A stretch of DNA of 64,000 bases from Oidiodendron maius Zn (Eukaryota; Ascomycota; Leotiomycetes; Myxotrichaceae), in NCBI GenBank assembly GCA_000827325.1, contig KN832875.1:682001-746000 (forward strand), written 5' to 3'. Below the pieces are notes generated by a model that was not told the DNA's origin, searched no databases, and worked only from the letters and a program-made list of their open reading frames with translations. This document shows, in pieces, positions 10,617-23,607 of the stretch. A program made the position numbers and the translations under genes. The first letter of the stretch is position 1. The number at the start of each line of letters is the position of its first letter.

Positions 10617-11989
10617 ATGCCTCAAATCGTAGGGAAGCAAATTGGCCCCGTGGGATACGGGCTTATGGGTAGGTTTAGCCTTGTTGCCGAATCTCACATA
10701 CCTTTATCTGCCTGCTAAAATCCAAGACAGGCCTTACCTGGCGACCCAATCCCCCATCTGAGGAGCAGGCATTCCAAGCCATGAGAGCCGCGCTGGCCAA
10801 TGGTTGCAATTTTGTAAGGGAACTCGCGGATTAATTTACACCCAAATCCATTCTACTTCCTGAACCCAACGCAGATAAATCTGAAGAAGTTTTTTGGGAG
10901 AAACATACTGTACTTCTGTTTGATCATATTTCCAGTCCCTCTCATTCCGTCCAGGCATTTTGCTGATATATCTTCCAGTGGAATGGAGGGGAGTTTTACG
11001 GGACTCCTGAATTTAACAGTCTGACCCTCCTGGAAAAGTATTTTACAAAGTATCCAGAGGATGCAGACAAAGTGGTTATTAGTATCAAAGGAGGGCTGGG
11101 TGCGAATCTGGCCCCAGACGGAAGTCCAGAAAATGTCCGCAGATCAGTTGACACTTGCCTGAAACTCCTGAACGGCAAGAAAAAGCTTGACATTTTCGAA
11201 TGCGCCAGAGGTATGGCAGGATCTCCTCAGTTGCCATTTCGACCTATGTGGAAGGGTGCTCACGGCGGAATTACGCAGCTATGCATTAGAACAATACTGA
11301 CGTCTAATCCCAGTTGATAAGAACACTCCAATTGAGATTACGCTGAAGGTTCTGGATGAAGAATACGTCAAGACCGGAAAGATCGGCGGAATTGCTCTCT
11401 CAGAGATCTCCGCAGCAACGGTCGAGAAGGCGGCGAAGGCGACCAAGATTGTGGCTGCAGAGGTTGAGGTTTCCTTATGGGCCACAGATATCTTCTCCAA
11501 TGGTGTAGCAGAAGCTTGCGCTCGACATAGTATCCCCGTGGTCGCGTATGTATCCCCGGCCATTCTAGTTGCAGACGTTTGGCTAACAAAACTAGTTACT
11601 CACCTATCGGTCGTGGTATGTTGTCCGGGCAGATCACGAAGCCAGAGGACATCCCAGACGGAGACTTCCGCAAGACCATACCTAGATTCCAAGGAGAAAA
11701 CTTCGCAAAGAATCTAGAGCTTGTCCGAGAATTGGAGAAGATTGCGAAGAAGTCGGGCTGCACTCCGGCGCAGCTGGCCATTAGCTGGGTCAAGAGCCTT
11801 TCCAAGAAGGATGGTAACCCGGAAATCATCCCAATTCCGGGGGCTTCGAACCCGGCTAGAGTCGAGGAGAACGCGAGAGATGTACACCTTAGCCAGGAGG
11901 ATACGACAGAGATCGACTCGATTTTGAAGTCGTTTACAGTCGTTGGGGGGCGGTATGGAGGGCATGCAGCTGCACATATTGAGGGCTGA
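10617..11989 (+). CDS. aldo/keto reductase, pyridoxal reductase type
   Basis: NADPH-dependent reductase resembling fission-yeast Plr1 (pyridoxal to pyridoxine). Five exons: 10617-10668, 10731-10813, 10979-11210, 11314-11545, 11596-11989; all phases close to give 330 aa. Seen: the N-terminal strand IGPVGYGLMGLTWRPN, ALANGCNFWNGGEFYGTPE with the catalytic Tyr, SIKGG with the catalytic Lys, KIGGIALSE and VVAYSPIGRGMLSG of the barrel, and PIPGASNPARVEEN, the usual cofactor-binding region. The splice GC|GTATGT to T TAC restores AYSPIGRG. The second intron (165 nt) is long for this window. Substrate is inferred from family resemblance. Confidence 0.9.
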
Positions 11990-12407
11990 GTCTGTTAGCA
12001 TAGTTCCTACTATATACTGCGAATTTAACTGGTTATATGTTTGTGATCAGAGAAGTGTAATGTCGGAGAAGTCCTCAGGGCGTGAGCCATCAGAATTGCA
12101 GAACTCTCTTTTGTTCATCAGGTCATTGTTGGGTATTATTGGAGACGGCAATGGAAGGCACACTTACAATGGACAATGCTGTCGTTGCGGAATGGCCAGT
12201 CGAATGGATTGGATTGTTGTAGCAGAAAAAGCTCTTTTTGTGTGGCCAGTAAGACTGGTTGGTACGAAATGCCAATGAAACTCGGTTACTCCAGTTAGTC
12301 GCGCCTTCCTTTGTAGCACTTCAATTCGCGAAAGCGACCTTTGGGAAGTGCTCTTTCAAGCAATTGATATCTGCATTGTGTATTGAATTCACTCATCACG
12401 CTTCACC
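11990..12407. other. intergenic spacer
   Basis: 3' region of the reductase and promoter of the zinc-finger gene. Only short ORFs without family signal; nothing else seen. Confidence 0.4.
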
Positions 12408-13566
12408 ATGGCGGACCACTCTCCGGTCGGCTCGCCTCTTTCAGACCTCTCTTCTGAAGCCTTCGATGGTGACGAAGAACATGACGACAGCTTAGCCCCC
12501 GAATCCCTCATGCCTCCAGCCAAGAGGCAAAAGCGAGGAGAATCCTCCATGCGCGCGACCCCAGTGCCACATGTTGATGATGATGTGCTCTCCATCTCGA
12601 CTGACACGTCCGGCGAAGTGCCCAGTTCGCCGAGCCATCTACGACCCGAGGAAGAAGATGCCCACGAGCAGGTGACCGTTTGCTCCTGGATGGGCTGCGA
12701 AGCCGGTGATCTGGGGAATATGGACAAGCTAGTGGATCACATACACAATGAGCATATCGAGACGAGGCAAAAGAAGTATACCTGCGAGTGGATGGATTGT
12801 TCGAGAAGGAGCATGCCTCATGCGAGTGCTTATGCCTTGAAGGCACACATGCGAAGTCATACGAGAGAGAAGCCGTTCTACTGCGCTTTGCCCGGTAAGT
12901 CTATGACTGTTCTGTCAGGTTGGATAACTGCTAACTGAAATAGAATGCGATCGCGCTTTTACACGCTCTGATGCCCTTGCCAAGCATATGCGGACTGTCC
13001 ACGAAACCGAAGCACTTCGACCCTCAGACCCCATTCCCAAATCAATGCAGCCCTCTGGCAAGAACTCACGAGTTAAAGGGGCCGGGAAACCACCACAGGT
13101 ACCAGCAGATGAGCAGCATCCTCCCAACGGCCTTGCCAGTGGTATTGACGTCGCCGGCTGGACCGCATCGTTCCCACTTGAGTTAGGATTCACAGCAGAG
13201 GAAGAGGCCAGAGGCTCAAAGGAGTTATGGCGCTTATTACGACGACAAGTCCATTGGGCAGAGGAGGAAGGAGAACTATTGAAGAGGCAGGGCGAGGTAT
13301 TGGAAGAGCTACGAAAGAAGGAGTGGCTGGAGAAGGAGGTCTTGCTTGATCAAGTCATTCGAAGCGAGGTTGACTGGCATGAACGGAGGAAGGAAGTCTT
13401 AGCAGGCCTAGCCAAGCTGCCTAGTGCCGAAGAAATCAAGGTTGCGGCCACCGCTTTGTCTCCTCAAGGCTCAGTGCAGTCTCCTAACTCAAAGTCGGCC
13501 AGTGGCCAACCAGTGGAGCATAATAGGGATACGACCGCACCTCTAGCTTCTTTGTCTCAGGCGTAA
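12408..13566 (+). CDS. C2H2 zinc-finger protein, INO80-complex Iec1-like
   Basis: Exons 12408-12894 and 12944-13566 with a 49-nt intron (GTAAGT...GCTAACTG...ATAG); 369 aa. N terminus acidic and Ser-rich with a basic patch PPAKRQKRG. Three C2H2 fingers at about residues 92-116, 125-151 and 158-183; the third is completed only by splicing (YCALPECDRAFTRSDALAKH). It is followed by a Pro-rich linker and a helical charged segment (LWRLLRRQVHWAEEEGELLK) likely to be a coiled coil. This layout matches the fungal Iec1/YY1-like subunit of the INO80 chromatin remodeller, as I recall it; a general transcription factor is the alternative. Confidence 0.8.
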
Positions 13567-14499
13567 TTGGACTGGAAGGGATGGAATTACTTGCGGATGT
13601 GGAGTCTGTGGTTTGGCGGTAATTTTTAACACAAAATTCTTTTTTTCACACCATATATAGAATGGTAGGAATGGCCTTATATCTTGTCAAGCCAGCTTCG
13701 ACATCGACGTAATGTACAAGTTTAGGAAACCAGGGAAATATGATCAGTCTCATTTAGTACTCCATAGCCCGCCTTAAACATCAACCAGCTCTTCCTTCGT
13801 CGACCCTCCCTTCTCGATCAATCATGTCAAAATCATCGTTACTGTCGTTCACATCTTCCCAGTCCTGAATACCATTAGCAACAGTCCTCTCAAGAATATT
13901 GTATTTATTAGTATAGCCCATTCCCGAACCAGACATTCCCCCACTCACTACGTCCTTAATACCCATCTCTCCCCTCTCTGTATTCTCGCTCTCTCATAAT
14001 CTCTTCTTGGCACTCACCGGCACCGCACCTCTCAACCTCTACACACCATTTCTGCGCAAGCACGGAATTCGACGCATGCGCCGCACAGCAAGTATCTCCC
14101 GCACACACACCGGCTCTGCCTCTCCTACTCTCATCCACGCTGGCAAAGTAGCCTGAGTTGAGCGGCCCACGCCAAGCAGGCCAGGTTGAGAGTCCGACCA
14201 CGTGCTGGCTAGAGAGCATCGTGGGCATCAGATGCCAGAAGCAGCACTGTTAAAAGCCCCGTTTGCAGATCACATGGTGGCATCTGTAACGACAAATCCG
14301 AGACTCGGCCTTCGGGCGGATGGGTAGTGGATGAGAGGCACGGAGAACCGGAATCGGGGGGTTGATGGTAGACATGGGGAGTTGGGCAAGGTGAGATTGA
14401 TGTGGTTCTGGGAGGGCCTGGGGGGCGCGAAGTATTGCTCATTGAGAAGCCCTCTACAAGAGGCATCAATAAGGACTTACTTCTTTTCGTTGAGATAAC
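13567..14499. other. unresolved minus-strand open stretches
   Basis: Several minus-strand open stretches abut here (14469-14209 proline-rich, 14228-13956 cysteine-containing, and 13966-13781 ending in an acidic DWEDVNDSNDDFDMIDRE). They could be exons of one gene continuing the frame at 14799-14500, or remnants. I could not find splice pairs that join them in phase, so no gene model is given. Confidence 0.3.
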
Positions 14500-14799
14500 T
14501 TAGAAGTAGGAACAAGCTTTGAGGTTGGATAATACTTTGTCTCTGGCTTTGTGGACCTGATAGGATGAGCCGCTGCTTCCCTGAAGGCCGAGATTTCGCA
14601 TCTTAATCGTTGCTTCAAGATCGAGAGATCGTGGAACTCCGAGTAGGTCAGTGCCGGGTGGGAGCTCGTCAACTGCAATTAGTGGTATGAGTTCGCCCGT
14701 AGTTCTAACAATGAAGGAACTCGGCCATGGCTTAGGTCTGTGTGTGCCACTATGAGGCCATGAGGCATGCTTGCGCATGGGCTTTCTAGTGAGAAGCAT
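14500..14799 (-). CDS. hypothetical protein with PLIAVDELP-type motif
   Basis: Begins with an ATG and encodes 99 aa. The core RTTGELIPLIAVDELPPGTD followed by LLGVPRSLDLEATIKMRNLG resembles the N-terminal block of a fungal family in which PLI-VDELP and GVPR recur, sometimes ahead of a CCCH finger; that link is from memory and unverified. It ends abruptly in DKVLSNLKACSYF, so either this is a short protein or the first exon of a larger gene running into the unresolved stretch below. No function assigned. Confidence 0.45.
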   Translation of the reverse strand: MLLTRKPMRKHASWPHSGTHRPKPWPSSFIVRTTGELIPLIAVDELPPGTDLLGVPRSLDLEATIKMRNLGLQGSSGSSYQVHKARDKVLSNLKACSYF

Positions 14800-15093
14800 G
14801 GCAGTATGACAACTTGCATTTATGAGTTGAATATTTGTCTCGTTGCAAAGAAATCATAGAATGGCAAGCAGACATCGTTAAATAATTGTGTTGATATAGA
14901 GAAGCCATATAGCCACATTGATCTGAAACTGATTGATTGTTTGCTTCATGACGTGTATGAGACAGATTTACTCATCTCTTACAGTCGAACATTCCGGCAT
15001 GCTTCTAAGTGGGCAATCATAATGATTGTTTTGTTGCGTATTCTAGGATATAAGATATTGAAGAGAGCAATCGGGTTTGCAACGTTGTGCTAC
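14800..15093. other. AT-rich spacer
   Basis: Lies between the hypothetical minus-strand gene and the 3' end of the tubulin cofactor gene. No gene or structured element noticed. Confidence 0.4.
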
Positions 15094-16981
15094 CTATCTC
15101 AGCTCAACCCGAACTCTTACTTCCATGCCATCAACAAAGTTTCCAACCTGCCGCGTGCTGTCTTCAATCTCCACTTCTCTCTGCACAAATTTGCTTAGCC
15201 GCTTCTCGTCCAAATTGGCTGCTCCTTGGTGCCGGCTTTCCATCGGAGCCTCCTCGTCAGAGTCATTATCAACGATGTCGTCGCTCCCTGCAACGGGATC
15301 CATGGTTCCGGTCTCCCATATCAATTTTAGACTCAACGGCTTCTCACCGAACATCCTCCCAACCATACCCTTGAGACCGTAGATATCAATACCCCTTGGA
15401 AGTTCTCGATCTCTAATAATGACTTCCTTTTGTCTAGGTTTGGTATTAGGAGGCATGTAGAACGTAAACTTGATCAGACGGGCCTCGAGGAAGTCTGGAT
15501 TGACTGTCTGTGCCTCCTTTCGTATAACGTCAGGTGTTCCGTGTATTCTACAAAGTTCAGCGTACCTCTTATGTTGAGAAGTTATGGTGTGTTCTAGATG
15601 CTCTGGTACTTCTGCCATTGTCTTGGCGATTTGAGACAGGTAGTATGTTTCTGCTTCAGCCCGCTCCGTTGGTGAGATTGTGCCATAGTTCAGACTGGTT
15701 AGCCTTCCAAGTCGTGCCACAGTCAACATGTGTGCCTCTTCTACGCTCCACATCGTTTTCATTTCATTTGTAGAACTGCGGTTAATAGGGTTGTGTGAAA
15801 GTCTCAGTGCCGTCATTCCAGGGAAAACATCTGGTAAAGCCTCAACAAAACCCCAGCTCTGGATCGCATTGTATGAAAAGTCAATATAGCGTAGCTTATC
15901 CGTAAAAATAAGAGCTTGCTCTGAGACGTTGACGACCGCATCCCCTTCACTTTCAGAAATAGCGGATATTTCGTTTCCTTTCAAAGATAACCTTTCGAGA
16001 GACTTTATATGTTGAAGGCCTCTTAAATCTGAGAGACTCTTGAACTCATTATACTCTAGGTTAAGCGACTTAAGGTTAGATGCAAATGTTGGCCGAGAAA
16101 AACTACTTGGTATGTAATCCAGAAGTTTAAGTCCATTTGAGGCGGCACTAAGAGTTCTTAGTGTTTCGAAGTGCGGTAAAATGTGGACGATATCTTCCCA
16201 GCCAAGAGCCATGTCGTCTATCTCAAGGTCACGCACTCCAAAGAATGCTTCATCTGCTCCATTAAGCGCTTCATCTTCAAATACTATTCGATTCACACTA
16301 TGCAGAAGACTGATTAGTTGAGGGAATCTTCGCCATAGAGATCGCCTTACTTGAGTTTGAGCGCCTGTAAGTTCTTCAGCTTCTTACATATGTTTATTAT
16401 TTCTTGCCAATCCTCCAAAAGATTCCGGCTCAAATCAAGCTCAACGATCATTGGGCAATCATGTTCAATAGAATCTCCAGGATCTTCGGCGTTACTTATT
16501 CGAAGACCATCCACCAAAACTATTCTCAGCTCGTTCAGCTGAGCCAGTCTTGTTCTGATCTTGTCAAAACCAACCTCTTGAACCTCTTTAGTGGAGATTA
16601 TTATTGGCTTTTCCGGGCTGGAGAAGTTGCCATGAGATGGCTCTACAGCGTATTTCTGACGAACAGCTGCAACGAAGCTCTGCTTGGGGTCTGGCTGCAC
16701 AGTCTTCTGGTTGACAAAAGAGGCAGCAGTAGGAGAGCTACTTCTACCTATGGCAGAATTTAGTACAGAGTATAAGTACCTTTAAAATTCTAAAAGGACA
16801 TACATTCGAAGTATCTCTGGCCGAGATATTCGCCGTTGTGTTTCCCTCTTGTAGAATCATCCCACTCGACGCCGAGCCATATCTTATCTGGATCCGCTCC
16901 TTTGACCTTACCAATATATCGAACAGTACACCTGTTACCTTTGAGTGAGACCCGTTGGCCTACACGATATTCGAGAGACAT
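15094..16981 (-). CDS. tubulin-folding cofactor E
   Basis: Chaperone of the tubulin folding pathway (Pac2/Alp21/TBCE); binds alpha-tubulin and acts with cofactors C and D. Exons 16981-16804, 16747-16351 and 16297-15094, introns 56 and 53 nt; 592 aa. N-terminal CAP-Gly domain (residues about 1-60) with WLGVEWDD and GKHNGEYLGQRYF, then leucine-rich repeats in the middle (ELDLSRNLLEDWQEI, LKSLNLEYNEFKSLSDL, IDFSYNAIQSWGF) and a C-terminal ubiquitin-like part (GIDIYGLKGMVGRMFGEKPL). The first junction gives YFECRSSSPTAASF, in line with the family. Domains and length agree with complete fungal homologues. Confidence 0.93.
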
Positions 16982-17172
16982 TGCATGACGTTTAGCAGGT
17001 CTTTTTCCGGCTAGAGAGCAAAAGCGGTAGCCTGATTGAAGAGGCTGAAGAATTCGGCTGCAGCCGAGTAATTTTAAGTTACATCTTTCGCCCGAACTAC
17101 CTCATCACCCTCAACCGCACCTCCACCTCCAAACTACAAACTGAGCCCATACGATAACAAAATTCCGTCAAG
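16982..17172. promoter_or_regulatory. compact divergent promoter, cofactor E / SF3A2
   Basis: Only 191 bp separate the start codons of two divergently transcribed genes, so both promoters must share this DNA. The right half carries C-rich sequence (CTCAACCGCACCTCCACCTCC) typical of fungal leaders. No TATA box is evident on either side. Confidence 0.55.
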
Positions 17173-17907
17173 ATGGATTACCAGAACCGCGCAGGTTCGA
17201 AATTTGGTGGCGGAGGCGTAGCGTCTACTTCAGCAACGAACGCAGACCGTCGAGAGCGTCTGCGCAAACTCGCCCTCGAGACCATTGACCTAGACAAAGA
17301 CCCCTACTTCTTCAAAAACCATGTCGGATCTTTCGAATGCCGTCTCTGCCTTACAGTGCACCAGAACGATGGCTCGTACCTCGCCCACACGCAGGGGCGC
17401 AAGCATCAGACCAACCTCGCTCGGCGCGCGGCGCGAGAGCAAAAGGAGGGCCGCGCTGGTATGGATCCCGTCACTGGCCTGCCGATCGGGATGGTGGGCG
17501 CGCAGGTGAGCATCAGGAAGAACGTTGTGAAAATTGGCCGGCCAGGATACAAGATCACGAAGACTAGGGATCCAGTTACAAGGCAGCAGGGCTTGCTCTT
17601 CCAGCTGCAGTACCCAGAGATGGCACCGGATATGGAGCCGAAGGTTAGGTTTATGAGCGCCTTTGAGCAAAAGGTGGAAGACCCCCCGGATAAGGATTTT
17701 CAATACATGCTGGTGGCTGCAGAGCCTTACGAGACGTGCGGGTTCAAGTTGCAAGCGCGGGAGGTGGATCGTACAAATGATAGGTTTTGGACTTGGTGGG
17801 ATGCAGATCTAAAGGAGTTCTGGGTGCAGGTTATGTTCAAAACTGAGCGAGAGGAGAGATATAGCGGTGTGCCTGGTTTGGCGCCATCGGGACTGGCCAG
17901 AAGATGA
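17173..17907 (+). CDS. splicing factor 3A subunit 2 (Prp11/SF3a66)
   Basis: U2 snRNP component needed for prespliceosome assembly. Intronless, 244 aa. N terminus MDYQNRAGSKFGGGGVAS is nearly invariant in the family. A U1-type/matrin C2H2 zinc finger follows (about residues 54-82, FECRLCLTVHQNDGSYLAH then TQGRKHQ). The C-terminal part YPEMAPDMEPKVRFMSAFEQ and FWTWWDADLKEFWVQVMFK is the conserved core that contacts SF3A3 and SF3A1. Fungal proteins lack the long proline repeats of the metazoan version, as here. An 11-G run lies in the 3' UTR at 17948-17958. Confidence 0.97.
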   Translation: MDYQNRAGSKFGGGGVASTSATNADRRERLRKLALETIDLDKDPYFFKNHVGSFECRLCLTVHQNDGSYLAHTQGRKHQTNLARRAAREQKEGRAGMDPVTGLPIGMVGAQVSIRKNVVKIGRPGYKITKTRDPVTRQQGLLFQLQYPEMAPDMEPKVRFMSAFEQKVEDPPDKDFQYMLVAAEPYETCGFKLQAREVDRTNDRFWTWWDADLKEFWVQVMFKTEREERYSGVPGLAPSGLARR

Positions 17908-18346
17908 ACGAATGTCTGCACATTTTGTACCCCTAGATGGCGGGAGAGGGGGGGGGGGGATTACAGGAATGGAGTTAATAGGAGTCCCCATGGCTTAGGT
18001 TCTTGCGTCTACTGGGCAAGTTCATATCGTTAATTCATTTCTGATTCATGGTTCTTAAGTATACATGCATTCCGAGGCCTTGCAAATGCCGAGACAAATT
18101 CTTGCTCGTCAAGGAAATCATGCTGATCTGGACCGCTACACTTGTGTCCATGCCACAAATATCAGTAGAACCTCTGTATTCTGAGAGCAAGACCAGTTCC
18201 CAGCGGTGAACAATGATGGTGCAACGAGGACTGTCATATCGTGATGAGATAGCTGAATTGTCGCAGCAAGAACTTTTTGGAAAGACTAAAGCGCTCATGC
18301 TTTGCTCAACAAAAAGCATCACAGCCAGGTAAGTGAGTATGGTGAA
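17908..18346. other. convergent 3' spacer SF3A2 / COT1
   Basis: Tail-to-tail spacer with an 11-bp G homopolymer (17948-17958) and otherwise unique sequence. No gene seen. Confidence 0.5.
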
Positions 18347-21741
<3,395 letters not shown>

Positions 21742-23216
21742 ATGACGGAATCCAAACCTGGGGGTAGCACAGAGGTTAACCCGTCCTTGAAACATTCCTC
21801 TCTGCTTTATACTTACGTTAGGAATAGAATGGTGCAACTGCAACCTCTGAAGCAGGGACCAAACCGAATGTGAAGCATTCAAAACCACTGAAGCCACCAA
21901 ACCCTATGTGGAAATATATGGGCCTTGGAGAAAACTTTCGTCCACGACTGCCCTCTCGAAATTGGATGATATTCTTCACTCTCGTTGGTTCATTCAGCGC
22001 TGCAGTTATCTATGATAAACGGGAGAAGAACCGTGTTCAAAGGAAATGGTGTAAGTTAGTCGAGCATCTTGCAAAAGAACCACTCGACCCTCGCGCCATG
22101 CCGCGCAAACTCTCAATCTTCTTGGAGGCACCACCCGCAGATGGGCTCCGGGTATCGCAAGATCATTTCAAGCAATATGTCAAACCGATATTGGTTGCAT
22201 CTGGATTGGATTGGGAGTTCATACAAGGGAGAGAAGAAGGAGATATTCGAGCAAAATTAGCAGAACGGATTCGCAATTCGCGTATACCTCCAGAAGAGCG
22301 AACAGAGGAAGATCCCGTGGCAGGAGTTCGTCAGAAGAGTGGCATTAGGGAATTCGAGGGTCCGAGAGGGGATATTGTCATTGGCCGTCACACGTGGAAA
22401 GAATATGTGAGAGGGGTCCATGAGGGTTGGCTGGGACCCGTGAAAGAGCCATTAAAGCCACAAGCAGAACAGTCTTTGGGTGATTCCCAAAATCCAACAG
22501 AAGGCACAGAAGAGCCTAGTAACACGACATTAGACGAGTCCACAGACTCGATGCCAAAAGAAGCGGAAACTCCAGAGGAGAAGCCCAAGAAATCCTCCAA
22601 ATTGCCTGCATTTATCTCTACTAAGGATTACGAACTCGCAGCCGCCCCAGTCGAGCTGCCTGACGAGCTGGATCCCTCAGCACCTATCTCCTTGCCGCAC
22701 ATTCTAGGCTTCCTTAACACACCCAGACGTCTCTACCGCTTCTTAAATCGCCGCACACTCGCCGATTCCATTGGCCGTGACACTGCCGCCATCATCCTCT
22801 CCACTTACCGTCCCTACTACTCTGCCCCTACGTCCACCCCCTTCCCTGACGAGCCCGATTCGTCGAGTCCATATCCGGACCAGGTATCTACCTCACCAGA
22901 AGCAGAGCTGCAGCTCGCACTTATCGAGGAAGAGAAGGAATGGCACAAGAGCGTCCGCGTACGCAAAGACGACGAGCCTGAGCGGACATGGCTCGAGCCA
23001 ATGATTCTCGATGCTCGAATTGCGAGCCGCATGCGCCGAGCAGAATTAACTCCAGAAGATGAGGCTAGATCAAAGACCATAGTTGTCACGGAAGAGGAGA
23101 TCGAGGGCTGGATGAAAGGGGGCCTGAGGAGATTAGGACGGAATGGATGGGTGGCTTTGTTTGGAGAGAAGAAAAAGTTGAACCCATTAGTTGAAGGAGA
23201 CGAGGGATTTGAATAA
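21742..23216 (+). CDS. tim54: mitochondrial inner-membrane translocase subunit TIM54
   Basis: Component of the TIM22 complex that inserts carrier proteins into the inner membrane. Exons 21742-21774 and 21828-23216 (intron 53 nt, donor GTTAAC, acceptor AATAG); 473 aa starting MTESKPGGSTENGATATSEA. Core PSRNWMIFFTLVGSFSAAVI is the single membrane anchor, preceded by NPMWKYMGLGENFRPRL and followed by the basic YDKREKNRVQRKW. An acidic, Glu/Pro/Ser-rich middle (about 210-260) and the C-terminal part are as in Pezizomycotina homologues. An alternative splice (donor 21764, acceptor 21855) also stays in frame but loses residues; I prefer the first on product length. Confidence 0.92.
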
Positions 23217-23607
23217 GTGTCCAGCATGAGGTACCTATAGAGAGATCTCGACCTCACATGTATAATACTGTACTGTAGCATATCCATGATAGGATAAGAG
23301 AGATTGTTTGATAGCATCGGCGGGTTGGACAAAATGTATAAAAAGTTAGTCTCCTCTATAACTTGAGACTCGTCAATGATGACAGATATGGCATGAATTA
23401 AATACGCTTATTGATGCTATTCAGACTTTTGTCTATGTAACCCGGCTCATCATGGTCTCGTGACAACTTCTCAGTAGCCATAAAGCGCCACCACAATGCG
23501 TGTGGTCAAGGCTCCAATCCCATCAAGGAATCTGAGCGTGAGCGGGAATATATTCAGCAGGACGTCATCCATCGGAGACGAGCAGCAATTTGTATTACTG
23601 CGAATAT
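23217..23607. other. convergent 3' spacer TIM54 / NAA15
   Basis: Tail-to-tail, AT-rich at 23380-23420. No gene seen. Confidence 0.5.

Noticed and set aside
10234-10632. 132-codon ORF upstream of the aldo/keto reductase
   Set aside because: Overlaps the reductase start in another frame and has no conserved features; likely leader sequence.
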